Source: Kocuria tytonis (lineage in GTDB: Bacteria > Actinomycetota > Actinomycetes > Actinomycetales > Micrococcaceae). Taken from it: DNA of 64,000 nt. A model generated the notes under the pieces. That model did no database searches. It saw only the letters and a list, made by a program, of their open reading frames with translations, and had not been told where the DNA came from. Location of the stretch: contig NZ_PNJG02000002.1 of NCBI RefSeq assembly GCF_003226895.2, positions 558,001-622,000 of the forward strand. The letters run 5' to 3'. Shown here one piece after another: positions 44,054-53,093 of this stretch (positions are counted from its first letter, which is position 1; every line of letters starts with the position of its first letter). The translations under genes were made by a program, and so were the position numbers.

Positions 44054-45322
44054 TCACTCACCCAGCAGGAACCGCGCCCCCTTCTCGCCAATCATCGCGG
44101 AGGGGGCATTCGTGTTGCCGTTGGTGATGAACGGCATCACGGAGGCGTCCACCACACGCACCCCCTCCAGGCCGCGCACCGCGAGGGTGGCGGGGTCCAC
44201 CACGGCCAACTCGTCGGTGCCCATGCGGCACGTCCCCACCTGGTGGTGGTAGGTGGTGACGGTGCGGTCGATGTAGGCATCCTCCTCCGCCTCCGTGCTG
44301 ACGGACGGGCCGGGGTGGACCTCGCGTGCGCCCCAGCCCTCGGCCAGCGGTGCGGCCGCCACCACCTCCCGCCCCTGTCGCAGGGACACCCGCAGGGCCT
44401 CGCGGTCCCGGGGGTCGGAGAAGATGGCGGGGTCGTACTCGGCGGGTCCGATGCCCGAGCGCATGAGGATCTTGGGGCTGTCCAGGGCTCCGGCGCACAG
44501 CACCACCTCGTCCGCCTCGATGACCTCCCCGTCCGAGCCGAGCCGAGCGGTGGGCTCGTCGGCGGAGACGCCCTCCACCTCCGCGTTGCCCCCCGCGTGC
44601 AGCTGGACGCCCGTCACCCGGCCGTCGGCCACGACGAGGCGCTCCACCACCGCGCCGGTGCGCACCTCGATGGCGCCCCGGTCCACCCACGGCTTCGCGT
44701 ACGCCATGTAGGTGGTCACGCGCTTGCCGTCCCGCACGGTGAGCTGCTCCTGGGAGATGCCCTCCTGCGAGCCGGAGTTGTAGTCGGTGTTGAACGGGAC
44801 GCCCACGGCGTCGGCGGCCGCGATGATCGCGTCGAAGATCGGGCTGCGCCGGTAGCCGCCCACCACGGGGACGAGCCCGTCGGCGCCGCGGGGTGCGGCG
44901 GCGTCGTCGTCCTGCGCGGGGCCGTCGTAGGCCTCGAGCGCCTCGAAGACCGGGGCGACGCCGCTCCACGCCCAGCCGTCGCAGCCCGCCGCGGCCCAGT
45001 CGTCGTAGTCCAGCGGGTTGCCGTGCACCCAGATGGCGGCGTTGAGGGCGTGAGAGCCGCCGAGGACGCGACCGCGCGGCCAGTGGATCACCCGGCCGGA
45101 GGCGTGCTGCTGCGGCACGGTGAAGTAGTCCCAGTCCTCGGGGCTGTGCCAGAGCTCACCCAGGCGGGAGAGGTGCGGGATGGCCGGGTTGGTGTCCTGG
45201 CCACCGGCCTCGATGAGCGTGACGCGGTGGCCGGCCTCGGCCATGCGGCCGGCCATGATGGACCCGGCCGTTCCCGCGCCCACGACGATGATGTGGCGGG
45301 TGTCCTGCTGCATGGATGTCAT
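44054..45322 (-). CDS. GMC-family oxidoreductase lacking its central region
   Basis: 422 residues against a usual 500-560. The N-terminal FAD-binding motif (VVGAGTAGSIMAGRMAEAG), the WPRGRVLGGSHALNAAIWVHG signature, LCAGALDSPKILMRSGIGPAE and the C-terminal HQVGTCRMG, then NTNAPSAMIGEKGA are all present. Straight after SGIGPAE (near residue 294, base 44440) the sequence jumps to DPAIFSDPRDREALR. The usual LPGVGxNLQDH segment and most of the substrate domain, about 100-130 residues, are missing in frame. It may be a degraded choline/alcohol dehydrogenase or a naturally short variant. The ATG at 45322 is used; another lies three codons in. Confidence 0.75.
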   Translation of the reverse strand: MTSMQQDTRHIIVVGAGTAGSIMAGRMAEAGHRVTLIEAGGQDTNPAIPHLSRLGELWHSPEDWDYFTVPQQHASGRVIHWPRGRVLGGSHALNAAIWVHGNPLDYDDWAAAGCDGWAWSGVAPVFEALEAYDGPAQDDDAAAPRGADGLVPVVGGYRRSPIFDAIIAAADAVGVPFNTDYNSGSQEGISQEQLTVRDGKRVTTYMAYAKPWVDRGAIEVRTGAVVERLVVADGRVTGVQLHAGGNAEVEGVSADEPTARLGSDGEVIEADEVVLCAGALDSPKILMRSGIGPAEYDPAIFSDPRDREALRVSLRQGREVVAAAPLAEGWGAREVHPGPSVSTEAEEDAYIDRTVTTYHHQVGTCRMGTDELAVVDPATLAVRGLEGVRVVDASVMPFITNGNTNAPSAMIGEKGARFLLGE

Positions 45323-45603
45323 GGGTCCATTGTGTGACGAGCAACACTCTCGTGGTGGTCTCCCCGCGCAGACGTGTTGGAGATGCGTGCGGGTACGACG
45401 CCCGAGCAGGCCGGACACCGCTGTGCGGGCCGGGCGGGCGCGGGAATCACCCGCAACCGGCACTGTCCCCCCGGTCGGTGGGCAGCCGGTGCTGCGGAGC
45501 GTCCCGGTCCTTCGCCCCCGGGTACCATCAATCGTGTTGCCAGGGGATTCTCCGCGCGTGTGGTCGGGTGCGCGGGTGTTCGCCGTACCCAGGAGTACAT
45601 GCC

Positions 45604-46968
45604 GTGAGTCCACAGTCCCCGCACCCGCCCGAGCCCCCGCGCGATTCCTGCGGGCACCCGGGGTCGACGCCGCCGGCGGCCCGACGCGCGCCCGGCCCGA
45701 CGGGTGCGCCCCGCGTGTCCACGGAGCGCGACCCCGCTGCCGATGTGAGCGCGGGAGCGCCTCGCGCCGCGCTGTCCCTCCCCGCCGTGGGCGGCTGGGC
45801 CTTCCTCGTCACCGCACTGGTGGGGCGGCTGCCCGCGGCCACCGTGCAGCTGGGTCTGCTGCTCTACGTGAGCGGCGCCGGGCTGGGCATCGGGCTGGCC
45901 GGGCTGACCGTGGCGGCCGCGGGATTCGGCTCCGCGATCGGAGCGCCCTTCGTGGGGCGGCTGGTGGACCGCTTCGGGCCGCTGCCCGTGGTGCTCGGTG
46001 CCACTGCGGTGCAGCTCACCGGCATGGGGGCACTGCTGGCCGTCGTCCGCCACCACGGCCCGGCCGCCCTGATCCTCGTGTGCGCCGCCGTGATCGGCTC
46101 AGCGAATCCGCAGGTGGGGGCCATCGCGAGGGCGCGCTGGTCCGCGATCGCGCGGCGTCGTCGGCTGCCGGGGCTGGTGAGCCGGGCGCTCGGCTACGAG
46201 ACCGCGTGCGACGAGGTGGGGTTCATCCTGGGGCCCGTGATCGCGGGTGCGCTGGTGGGGCTGCTCGGTCCGAATCCCGCGCTCGTGGTGCTCATGGTCT
46301 GGGTGGTGGCGGGGCAGGGTTGCTTCATCGCGTACCTGGTGAGCCGGCGCGGACTGACCGTGGAGACCCACGGCATGGACGTCACGAATGGCACCGCCGC
46401 CCGGATCCGGTGGGTGTCCGTGCTGCCGCCCATGGTGGCGTGCCTGTGCGTGGGCACGGTGTTCGGCTCCACGCAGACGGCGCTGACCGCCATCAACGCG
46501 GCGCGCGGGACCGAGGCGTACACGGGCGTCATCTACGGGTGCATGGGGGTGGGCAGCGCCCTGGCCAGCGTGCTGGTGTCCAGACTCCCGCAGCGGCTGC
46601 CGCTCTCGGTGCGTGTGGCATTCGGGGGGCTGCTGGTGTCGGTCGTGGCGCTCGTGCTCCTGGGTCTTCCCGGGCCCGTGGCGCTGGGAGTGCTGTTCGC
46701 GGTCACCGGCCTGGGGGTGGGAGCCATCCTGGTCAGTGCCTACACGCGCGGAGAGCACGCAGCACCGTCCCACCGGATCGCCAGTGTGATGACCATGCTG
46801 ACCACGTGCCTGGTGCTGGGCGTCTCCTTCGGGTCCGCGCTGGGCGGCGTGCTGTCCGAGGTGCCGCAGCGGGGCTTCGTGCTCACCCTGGGCGCCGGAA
46901 TGGTGGCGGTGCTGGCCGCGCTGGCCTTGCACGTCACCCGCCCCGGGGAGACCCGGCGGGTGGTGTGA
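45604..46968 (+). CDS. MFS transporter
   Basis: 454 residues. A 55-residue hydrophilic Pro/Arg-rich N-terminal tail is followed by about twelve membrane segments, with the loop 2-3 signature GAPFVGRLVDRFGPLPVVLG. The fold resembles drug or sugar efflux MFS proteins of Actinobacteria. The start is the GTG at 45604 with AGGAG nine bases upstream. It is divergent from the GMC gene and precedes the D-serine dehydratase by 65 bases on the same strand, so the two may be co-transcribed. The substrate is unknown. Confidence 0.83.
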   Translation: MSPQSPHPPEPPRDSCGHPGSTPPAARRAPGPTGAPRVSTERDPAADVSAGAPRAALSLPAVGGWAFLVTALVGRLPAATVQLGLLLYVSGAGLGIGLAGLTVAAAGFGSAIGAPFVGRLVDRFGPLPVVLGATAVQLTGMGALLAVVRHHGPAALILVCAAVIGSANPQVGAIARARWSAIARRRRLPGLVSRALGYETACDEVGFILGPVIAGALVGLLGPNPALVVLMVWVVAGQGCFIAYLVSRRGLTVETHGMDVTNGTAARIRWVSVLPPMVACLCVGTVFGSTQTALTAINAARGTEAYTGVIYGCMGVGSALASVLVSRLPQRLPLSVRVAFGGLLVSVVALVLLGLPGPVALGVLFAVTGLGVGAILVSAYTRGEHAAPSHRIASVMTMLTTCLVLGVSFGSALGGVLSEVPQRGFVLTLGAGMVAVLAALALHVTRPGETRRVV

Positions 46969-47033
46969 CGCCCCCGCGCGCCGACCCCCCCCGCGTGTGG
47001 TGGGCGTCCGCGCCGGCACGTCATGATGTCCCC

Positions 47034-48506
47034 ATGAGTGCTGAGCGTCCCGACCCGCCCGTCCCCGCCATCCCGCCCGCTGCGGGGGAGTCCGCCCCGG
47101 CGGGCACCGCCCTCGGCTCGCTCACGGCCTCGCTCGCGGGCCGGCTCGCCCGCGAGGAACCCCTCACCTGGTGGAACCCGGGAGCCACGGACAGCGCCCG
47201 CGGGCTCGCGGACTCCGGTGTGGATCCCGCCCTCGTGGCCGACGCCGCCGCGCGCCTCGAGCGCTTCCGCCCCTGGATCTCGGCCGCGTTCCCGGACACA
47301 GCCGCCGCGGGCGGGCTCATCGAGTCGCCGGTGCAGCGTGCCGAGGAGTGGCGGGAGGTCGCCGGGATCCGCAACGGCCGGGTGCTGCTCAAGCGGGACG
47401 ACATCCTGCCGGTCAGTGGTTCCGTCAAGGCCCGCGGGGGAGTCCACGAGGTGCTGCAGTACGCGGAATCCCTCGTGGTGCAGCACGGGCTGCTCCCGGA
47501 TGCCCGGAGACACATGTGCCCCGGGGAATCCACGGCATCCCCGGCGGCCGCAGCCGGTGAGTCCTCCGCGCACGAAACCCCGGACTGCACGGCCTTCAGC
47601 AGCGAGCCGTTCCGTCGGCTCATGGGTGAGCACCGCGTGGTGGTGGGCTCCACCGGCAACCTGGGGCTGTCCATCGGCATCGTCTCCGCGGCCCTGGGAC
47701 TGCATGCCACGGTGCACATGTCCACGCACGCGCAGCAGTGGAAGAAGGACCTGCTGCGCTCACGGGGTGTGGAGGTCGTGGAGCATGCCACGGACTACAC
47801 GCGGGCCGTGGCCGCGGGCCGGGAAGCCGCGGAAGGAGACGATTCCGTGCACTTCGTGGACGACGAGCACTCCCTGAGCCTGTTCGCCGGGTACGCGGTG
47901 GCGGGCGCCCGGGTGGCCCGGCAGCTGCGTGAGCAGGACATCACGGTGGATGCTGCACATCCGCTGTACGTGTACCTGCCGTGCGGGATCGGCGGGGCTC
48001 CGGGTGGGGTGGCCTACGGGTTGAAGCGGGAGTTCGGGGACGCGGTGCACTGCGTGTTCGTGGAACCCACGCAGGCGCCGTGCATGCTCCTGGGGCTGTC
48101 CACGGGCCGGCACGACGGGATCTCGGTGGCCGAGATCGGTCTGAGCACCCGGACCGTTGCGGACGGTCTGGCCGTGGGGCGGCCCTCCGGGTTCGTGGGC
48201 CGCGCCGTGCAGGGGCTCATCGCGGGGTGCGTCACCGCCACGGACGAACAGATGCTGGCGCAGCTGAGACGGCTGTATGCCACGGAGGGCATCATCGTTG
48301 AACCCTCGGCGGCCGCGGCGCTGGAAGCCCTGAGACGGGTCGCGGGCTCCTCGGGGCGGGGAGCCCCCCGGCCGGCGGATGCCGGTGCGGGACCCGCCAC
48401 CGGTACCGGGGGACGGGGCGGGGTCCCTGCCGGTGCCACCCACCTGGCATGGCTGACGGGTGGCGGCATGCTTCCCGCCCGGGTGCGGTCGGGCTACGTG
48501 CGGTGA
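47034..48506 (+). CDS. dsdA: D-serine dehydratase (DsdA family)
   Basis: 490 residues, slightly longer than E. coli DsdA. The PLP lysine lies in KRDDILPVSGSVKARGGVHEVL. The cofactor-phosphate loop is VVGSTGNLGLSIGI, and YLPCGIGGAPGGVAYGLK is the glycine-rich region typical of DsdA. C-terminal IIVEPSAAAALEALRR and LAWLTGGGMLP close the fold. It deaminates D-serine to pyruvate and ammonia. The ATG at 47034 is preceded by weak Shine-Dalgarno sequence. Insertions around residues 165-185 and 445-470 are low-complexity. No LysR-type DsdC gene is adjacent. Confidence 0.92.
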   Translation: MSAERPDPPVPAIPPAAGESAPAGTALGSLTASLAGRLAREEPLTWWNPGATDSARGLADSGVDPALVADAAARLERFRPWISAAFPDTAAAGGLIESPVQRAEEWREVAGIRNGRVLLKRDDILPVSGSVKARGGVHEVLQYAESLVVQHGLLPDARRHMCPGESTASPAAAAGESSAHETPDCTAFSSEPFRRLMGEHRVVVGSTGNLGLSIGIVSAALGLHATVHMSTHAQQWKKDLLRSRGVEVVEHATDYTRAVAAGREAAEGDDSVHFVDDEHSLSLFAGYAVAGARVARQLREQDITVDAAHPLYVYLPCGIGGAPGGVAYGLKREFGDAVHCVFVEPTQAPCMLLGLSTGRHDGISVAEIGLSTRTVADGLAVGRPSGFVGRAVQGLIAGCVTATDEQMLAQLRRLYATEGIIVEPSAAAALEALRRVAGSSGRGAPRPADAGAGPATGTGGRGGVPAGATHLAWLTGGGMLPARVRSGYVR

Positions 48507-48550
48507 CCGAGCGGCGTCGACGGGCCGGTGAGATCATGCCCACAAGAAGG

Positions 48551-48579
48551 TGCACACAGTGCAATGAGTGCCGTACGAT
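48551..48579 (+). promoter_or_regulatory. Promoter and operator of the TetR-MMPL genes
   Basis: -35 TGCACA (48551-48556) and -10 TACGAT (48574-48579) are 17 bases apart. The predicted start of transcription falls on or next to the GTG at 48587, suggesting a leaderless mRNA. The palindrome TGCAC-ACA-GTGCA (48551-48563) covers the -35 and would suit autorepression by the TetR protein. Confidence 0.5.
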
Positions 48580-48586
48580 GATCCAC

Positions 48587-49252
48587 GTGACACCTCAGTT
48601 GCTGCCCGGCTGCCGCCACCGGCCACCGGATGAACCCAAGGACAAGCGCGAGGCCATCAGGCTGCGCAACCGCAGGGCGATCATCACGGCCGCGGGGGAG
48701 CTCGCCACCGAGCGGGGCATGGACCGGGTGAGCGTCAACGATCTGGCGGCGCGGGCGGGGGTCTCGCGCCGGACCATCTTCAACCACTTCCCCTCGGCCC
48801 AGGACGCCGTCTTCGAGTACCTCTCGGAGCTGGTCGCCGGACTGATCGACCGGGTGCTGCACGAACTCCCGCAGCCCGCGGCACCTCCGGACGCCTCCCT
48901 GGGGGACGTCTACCGGCAGCTGATCGATGCCCTGCGGTCCCGCAGCCTGATCGACGAACTGCAACCGATGTTCTCCGTGGACGTCCAGGACACACCGGCG
49001 GCTTCCCTGTGGGGCTTCAGGGTGACCCGCACCGCGGTGCAGCGGCTGCACGAGGTGCTGCGGGAGCGGTTGCCGCAGTACACGCCGTTCCAGACCCACC
49101 TGGTGGCCACGACCGTCATCAACTCGCTCGCCGAGTGCCTGGACGAGTGGCTCGCCCGCACGGGTGGCGTCCTGGACGAGCAGGGGCGGCAGACGTGGGA
49201 CGAGCTGCTGTCCACGGCACTGGACGTCCTGGGGTGCGGCTTCGACTCGTGA
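48587..49252 (+). CDS. TetR-family regulator next to the MMPL-esterase gene
   Basis: 221 residues from the GTG at 48587 (an ATG three codons upstream is possible). The helix-turn-helix is in RRAIITAAGELATERGMDRVSV and DLAARAGVSRRTIFNHFPSAQ. The C-terminal domain has the pattern of TetR regulators of efflux pumps. It begins 81 bases after dsdA and ends about 100 bases before the large MMPL-esterase gene on the same strand, whose expression it probably controls. It may well be translated from a leaderless transcript. Confidence 0.88.
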   Translation: MTPQLLPGCRHRPPDEPKDKREAIRLRNRRAIITAAGELATERGMDRVSVNDLAARAGVSRRTIFNHFPSAQDAVFEYLSELVAGLIDRVLHELPQPAAPPDASLGDVYRQLIDALRSRSLIDELQPMFSVDVQDTPAASLWGFRVTRTAVQRLHEVLRERLPQYTPFQTHLVATTVINSLAECLDEWLARTGGVLDEQGRQTWDELLSTALDVLGCGFDS

Positions 49253-49353
49253 CCCCGCGGCGTCGTCCTGCTCGCCGGACGCCGCCACCGGCAACCGCAC
49301 CGGCCACCGCGCGGTGCACGCAACAGAACCTTCCGATTCAGTAGGAGAACTTC

Positions 49354-52300
49354 GTGGCACGACTTCTGTACAGGCTGGGCAAGAGCGCAGCCGCTCACGC
49401 GTGGGCGGTGATCCTGGTGTGGGTCGCCGTCCTGGCGCTGGCCGTGGGCGGGGTGGCCCTCTCGGGGGTGAACCTCAGCAACGCCATCACGATCCCGGGG
49501 ACCGAGACCCAGAACCTCGCGGACCGGTTGAAGGCCGAGATGCCGGAGGCCAACCAGGGCACGGGCCGCGTGGTCTTCTACACACAGGACGGCTCCGAGT
49601 TCACGCAGGCCCAGAAGGACGGCGTCGCGGACGCCATCAAGGCCACCGAGGACGTCTCCGGTGTGGACTCCACCGTGGATCCGTTCGAACGGCAGCAGCA
49701 GCTCGACGACGGCCACCAGAAGCTCAAGGACGGGCGCGCCCAGCTCGACAAGGGTGAGCAGCAGATCGCCCAGCTCAAGAAGAGCCTCCCGCCGGGAGTC
49801 AGCGCCGATCAGGTGCTCAAGCAGCGCGGGATGGATCCTGCCCGGCTGGAGCAGCAGAAGGCGCAGCTCGAGGAGGGCGAGAAGACCTACGACCGCATGG
49901 GCGACTACCGCGTGGTCTCCAAGGACGACAACTCCGCGATCAGCGTGGTCAACTTCACCGACGAGCAGAACGCCGTGGAGGCCGAGACCAAGAACGCGGT
50001 GATGGACGCCGTGCGGAGCCACCCCGTGGACGGTGTGAGCGCCGAGTTCTCCCAGGAGATCGCGCAGGACGTGTCCTCGCTCGTGGGCCCCGCGGAGATC
50101 GTGGGCGTCATCACGGCGGCGCTGGTGCTGCTCATCATGCTGCGCGCGCTGGTCCCGGCCTTCCTGCCGGTGCTGACCGCACTGCTGGGGGTGGCGATCG
50201 CGGCATGCACCACCCTGGCCTTCTCCGGTGTCATCGACATGATGTCGGTGACCCCCATGCTCGGCGTCATGCTGGGCCTGGCCGTGGGCATCGACTACTC
50301 CCTGTTCGTGCTCAACCGCCACCGGCAGCAGCTGCGCCAGGGCATGTCCGTGCGGGAATCCATCGGGATGGCCGCGGGAACCTCGGGAACCGCGGTGTTC
50401 TTCGCGGCCCTCACGGTGATCGTGGCCCTGGTGGCCCTCAACGTCAGCGGGGTGCCGTTCCTGGGCCTGATGGGAACGGCCGGCGGTCTGGCCGTGGCCG
50501 TGGCGCTGCTCATGACCCTGACCCTGACGCCCGCGCTGCTCTCGCTGGCCGGCAAGCGCGTCCTGCCCAAGAAGGTGCGCAACGCCGCACCCCGGGAGGA
50601 CCACATCGATCCCCACGACGTCCCGCTGCACCTGCGTCACCCGTGGATCACGGCCCTGGCATCCGTGGCCGTGCTGGTCGTGCTGGCGCTGCCGGCCCAG
50701 AGCATGCGCCTGGGTCTGCCGGACTCCTCCACGGAAGCGCGGGACAGCACCCAGTACAAGGCATACCAGCGCATCGCCCACGACTTCGGTGCGGGCGAGA
50801 ACGGCCCCATCGCCGTGGTGGTGGACCTGCCGGAGGGTCTGGACAAGGCGCAGGCCAAGGACACGATGGACGAGGTGGCGGACCGCCTCGCGGACCAGGA
50901 GGACGTGGCCAACGTCCTGCAGGGCAACACCACCGACGACCGCACCACGGGCGTCATCCAGGTGATCCCGAAGTCCGGTCCCGCGGAGGCTGCCACCGAG
51001 CAGCTCGTGGGCGACATCCGGGGCCTGAACGAGGATCTCAAGACGGACGAGGACGTCCACGTGGGCGTGGCCGGCACCACCGCCGCGAACATCGACGTCT
51101 CCCAGCTGCTCGGGGAGAAGCTGCCCCTGTACCTGGGCGTCGTGCTGATCATCTCGCTGCTGCTGCTGCTCATGGTCTTCCGCTCCATCCTGGTCCCGGT
51201 GATCGCCACGGTGGGCTTCCTGCTCTCCGTCCTGGCGTCCTTCGGTGCCGTGGTGGCGGTGTACCAGTGGGGTTGGGGTGGTGCACTGTTCGGCGTGCAC
51301 GATCCCGGGCCCATCCTGAGCTTCCTGCCCACGCTCATGGTCGGGATCCTGTTCGGCCTCGCCATGGACTACCAGCTGTTCCTGGTGTCCGGGATGCGCG
51401 AGGCGTACGTGCACGGGCACCCCGCACGGCAGGCCGTGGTGTACGGCTTCAAGGCGGGCCGGTCCGTGGTCACGGCCGCGGCGATCATCATGATCTCCGT
51501 GTTCGCCGGGTTCATCTTCGCGGACCTCGCAATGATCCGACCCATCGGCTTCGCGCTCGCCGGCGGTGTGCTCCTGGACGCCTTCGTGGTCCGCATGCTC
51601 CTGATCCCCGCGGTCATGCGGCTGCTGGGTGAGAAGGCCTGGTGGATCCCCCGCTGGCTGGACAGGATCCTGCCGCACGTGGACGTCGAGGGCGAGTCCC
51701 TGGCCCGCGAGCGCGCCGGATCCGCCGGTGCCGTCGCGGACTCCCCGGAGGACGACGACGCCGCTCGCCGGGCCCGCCGCGCCGGTCGCCACCGCGCGGA
51801 CTCCGGCCGCCGCAGGTCCGTGTCGGGCCGCCATTCCGGCACGGCGGCGCTCGCGGCCGCGGGTGCAACTGCGGCGGGTGCCACGGCTGCTGCCCGTCCG
51901 GAGGGTGGGACCGGGACCCGCGAGACCCCCGAGTCCGAGGACCGTCACGGGGACCGGGTCGCCGCGGACCACCCGGCGCACGCGGAGCACCGCGCGGCGT
52001 CGGAGCACCGGCGGGAGACCGGGGACGCCGAGCACGCGGAACGCGTGGCGCGGCGCCACGGACGGCATGCCGCGGACACCGAGGCCCGCGTGCGGCGCCA
52101 CCGGGAGGCCGAGGTCACCGCGGAGGTGGTCGTCGAGACCGCGGACCGCCGCCTGCGGCTGACGAACGAGGCGCTGCGGGCCATGCCCAACGTGATGGAG
52201 TCGGAGTCCAAGCTGCTCTCGTCCCTGGCCGCCGGCCGGGAGGAGGCAGCCCCCCACAAGTCCATGCACGAACGCGTGTTCTTCGAGAAGGTCATGGTGG

Positions 52301-53025
52301 CGGGACGCCCGGTCGTCATCGCCCGTCCCAAGAGGGCGCTGGAGCGGATGGACGCCCCTGTGGTCATCCACTGGCACGGCGGGGCGTACGTGCATCCCAT
52401 GACCGTGGTGCACTGGCGCTGGATCGACGCGCTGATCCAGCGCACCGGGGCCACCGTGGTGGTGCCGGGATACGGGCTCGCCCCCGACCACACGGTGGAC
52501 GAGGCCCTGCAGCTCGCCGACGGCGTGTGGGACCTGGTGCGGGGCATGGCCTCGCGGATCTTCCTCTCGGGGGACTCCGCGGGTGGCGGTCTGGCCCTGG
52601 CCCAGGCAATGCGGCTGCGGGACGCGGACGCGTCCGACGTGGCCGGGTTGATCCTCATCTCCCCGTGGGTGGATGCCACCGTGAGCAACCCGCAGATCGA
52701 GGCGTACCGGGATGTGGACCACATGCTGGACACGGAAGGTCCGCGTGCCGCGGGCCGCTGGTGGGCCGGCGCCCGCGCCGTGACCGACCCCGTGGTGAGC
52801 CCCGCGTTCGGGGACGTGCGCGGACTCCCCCGCACGTTCGTGCTGCAGGGTGACCGGGACATGCTCTACCCGGACACCATGGAGTTCGTGGCAGAACTGA
52901 TGCGCGCCCACGTGGACGTGACCACCGTGGTGTGCGAGGGCGGCCCGCACGTGTACGCGCTCATGGTGTGGTCCGCTCGCGTCACCGAGGACCTGGACCG
53001 TGTGGTGCGCTGGATGGATCGCTGA
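49354..53025 (+). CDS. MMPL/RND transporter fused to an HSL-type alpha/beta-hydrolase
   Basis: 1223 residues in one frame. Residues 1-790 form a complete MMPL transporter with two six-helix halves. Each half has a GxxxDY proton-relay motif (LGLAVGIDYSLFVLNRHR near 313 and ILFGLAMDYQLFLVSGMRE near 667), and there is a Gln/Lys-rich extracytoplasmic coil after TM1. Residues about 790-920 are a disordered His/Arg/Ala/Glu-rich linker. The rest is a hormone-sensitive-lipase-family hydrolase: oxyanion HGGAYVHP near 1008, nucleophile GDSAGGG near 1073, an Asp in QGDRDMLYPD and His in GPHVYA near 1198. The start is a GTG. The linker should place the esterase in the cytoplasm. A coupled ester-processing and lipid-export role is inferred. 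Confidence 0.88.
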   Translation: MARLLYRLGKSAAAHAWAVILVWVAVLALAVGGVALSGVNLSNAITIPGTETQNLADRLKAEMPEANQGTGRVVFYTQDGSEFTQAQKDGVADAIKATEDVSGVDSTVDPFERQQQLDDGHQKLKDGRAQLDKGEQQIAQLKKSLPPGVSADQVLKQRGMDPARLEQQKAQLEEGEKTYDRMGDYRVVSKDDNSAISVVNFTDEQNAVEAETKNAVMDAVRSHPVDGVSAEFSQEIAQDVSSLVGPAEIVGVITAALVLLIMLRALVPAFLPVLTALLGVAIAACTTLAFSGVIDMMSVTPMLGVMLGLAVGIDYSLFVLNRHRQQLRQGMSVRESIGMAAGTSGTAVFFAALTVIVALVALNVSGVPFLGLMGTAGGLAVAVALLMTLTLTPALLSLAGKRVLPKKVRNAAPREDHIDPHDVPLHLRHPWITALASVAVLVVLALPAQSMRLGLPDSSTEARDSTQYKAYQRIAHDFGAGENGPIAVVVDLPEGLDKAQAKDTMDEVADRLADQEDVANVLQGNTTDDRTTGVIQVIPKSGPAEAATEQLVGDIRGLNEDLKTDEDVHVGVAGTTAANIDVSQLLGEKLPLYLGVVLIISLLLLLMVFRSILVPVIATVGFLLSVLASFGAVVAVYQWGWGGALFGVHDPGPILSFLPTLMVGILFGLAMDYQLFLVSGMREAYVHGHPARQAVVYGFKAGRSVVTAAAIIMISVFAGFIFADLAMIRPIGFALAGGVLLDAFVVRMLLIPAVMRLLGEKAWWIPRWLDRILPHVDVEGESLARERAGSAGAVADSPEDDDAARRARRAGRHRADSGRRRSVSGRHSGTAALAAAGATAAGATAAARPEGGTGTRETPESEDRHGDRVAADHPAHAEHRAASEHRRETGDAEHAERVARRHGRHAADTEARVRRHREAEVTAEVVVETADRRLRLTNEALRAMPNVMESESKLLSSLAAGREEAAPHKSMHERVFFEKVMVAGRPVVIARPKRALERMDAPVVIHWHGGAYVHPMTVVHWRWIDALIQRTGATVVVPGYGLAPDHTVDEALQLADGVWDLVRGMASRIFLSGDSAGGGLALAQAMRLRDADASDVAGLILISPWVDATVSNPQIEAYRDVDHMLDTEGPRAAGRWWAGARAVTDPVVSPAFGDVRGLPRTFVLQGDRDMLYPDTMEFVAELMRAHVDVTTVVCEGGPHVYALMVWSARVTEDLDRVVRWMDR

Positions 53026-53042
53026 CCCGCACCTCGGAGAAG

Positions 53043-53082
53043 ACGAGTGGGCCCGCAGGAGATCTCCTGCGGGCCCACTCGT
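53043..53082. terminator. Perfect 40-base palindrome, bidirectional terminator
   Basis: Two perfect 20-base arms with no spacer: ACGAGTGGGCCCGCAGGAGA followed directly by its complement. It lies 17 bases past the MMPL-esterase stop and 11 bases past the convergent hsp20 stop. Confidence 0.88.
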
Positions 53083-53093
53083 GTGTCAGGGGG

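Noticed and set aside
48910-52950. A 1346-residue open frame on the minus strand opposite the MMPL-esterase gene
   Set aside because: It mirrors the codon structure of the real gene, is rich in His/Arg/Gly/Ala with no recognisable domain, and has no ribosome-binding site. Long antisense frames are expected at this G+C content.
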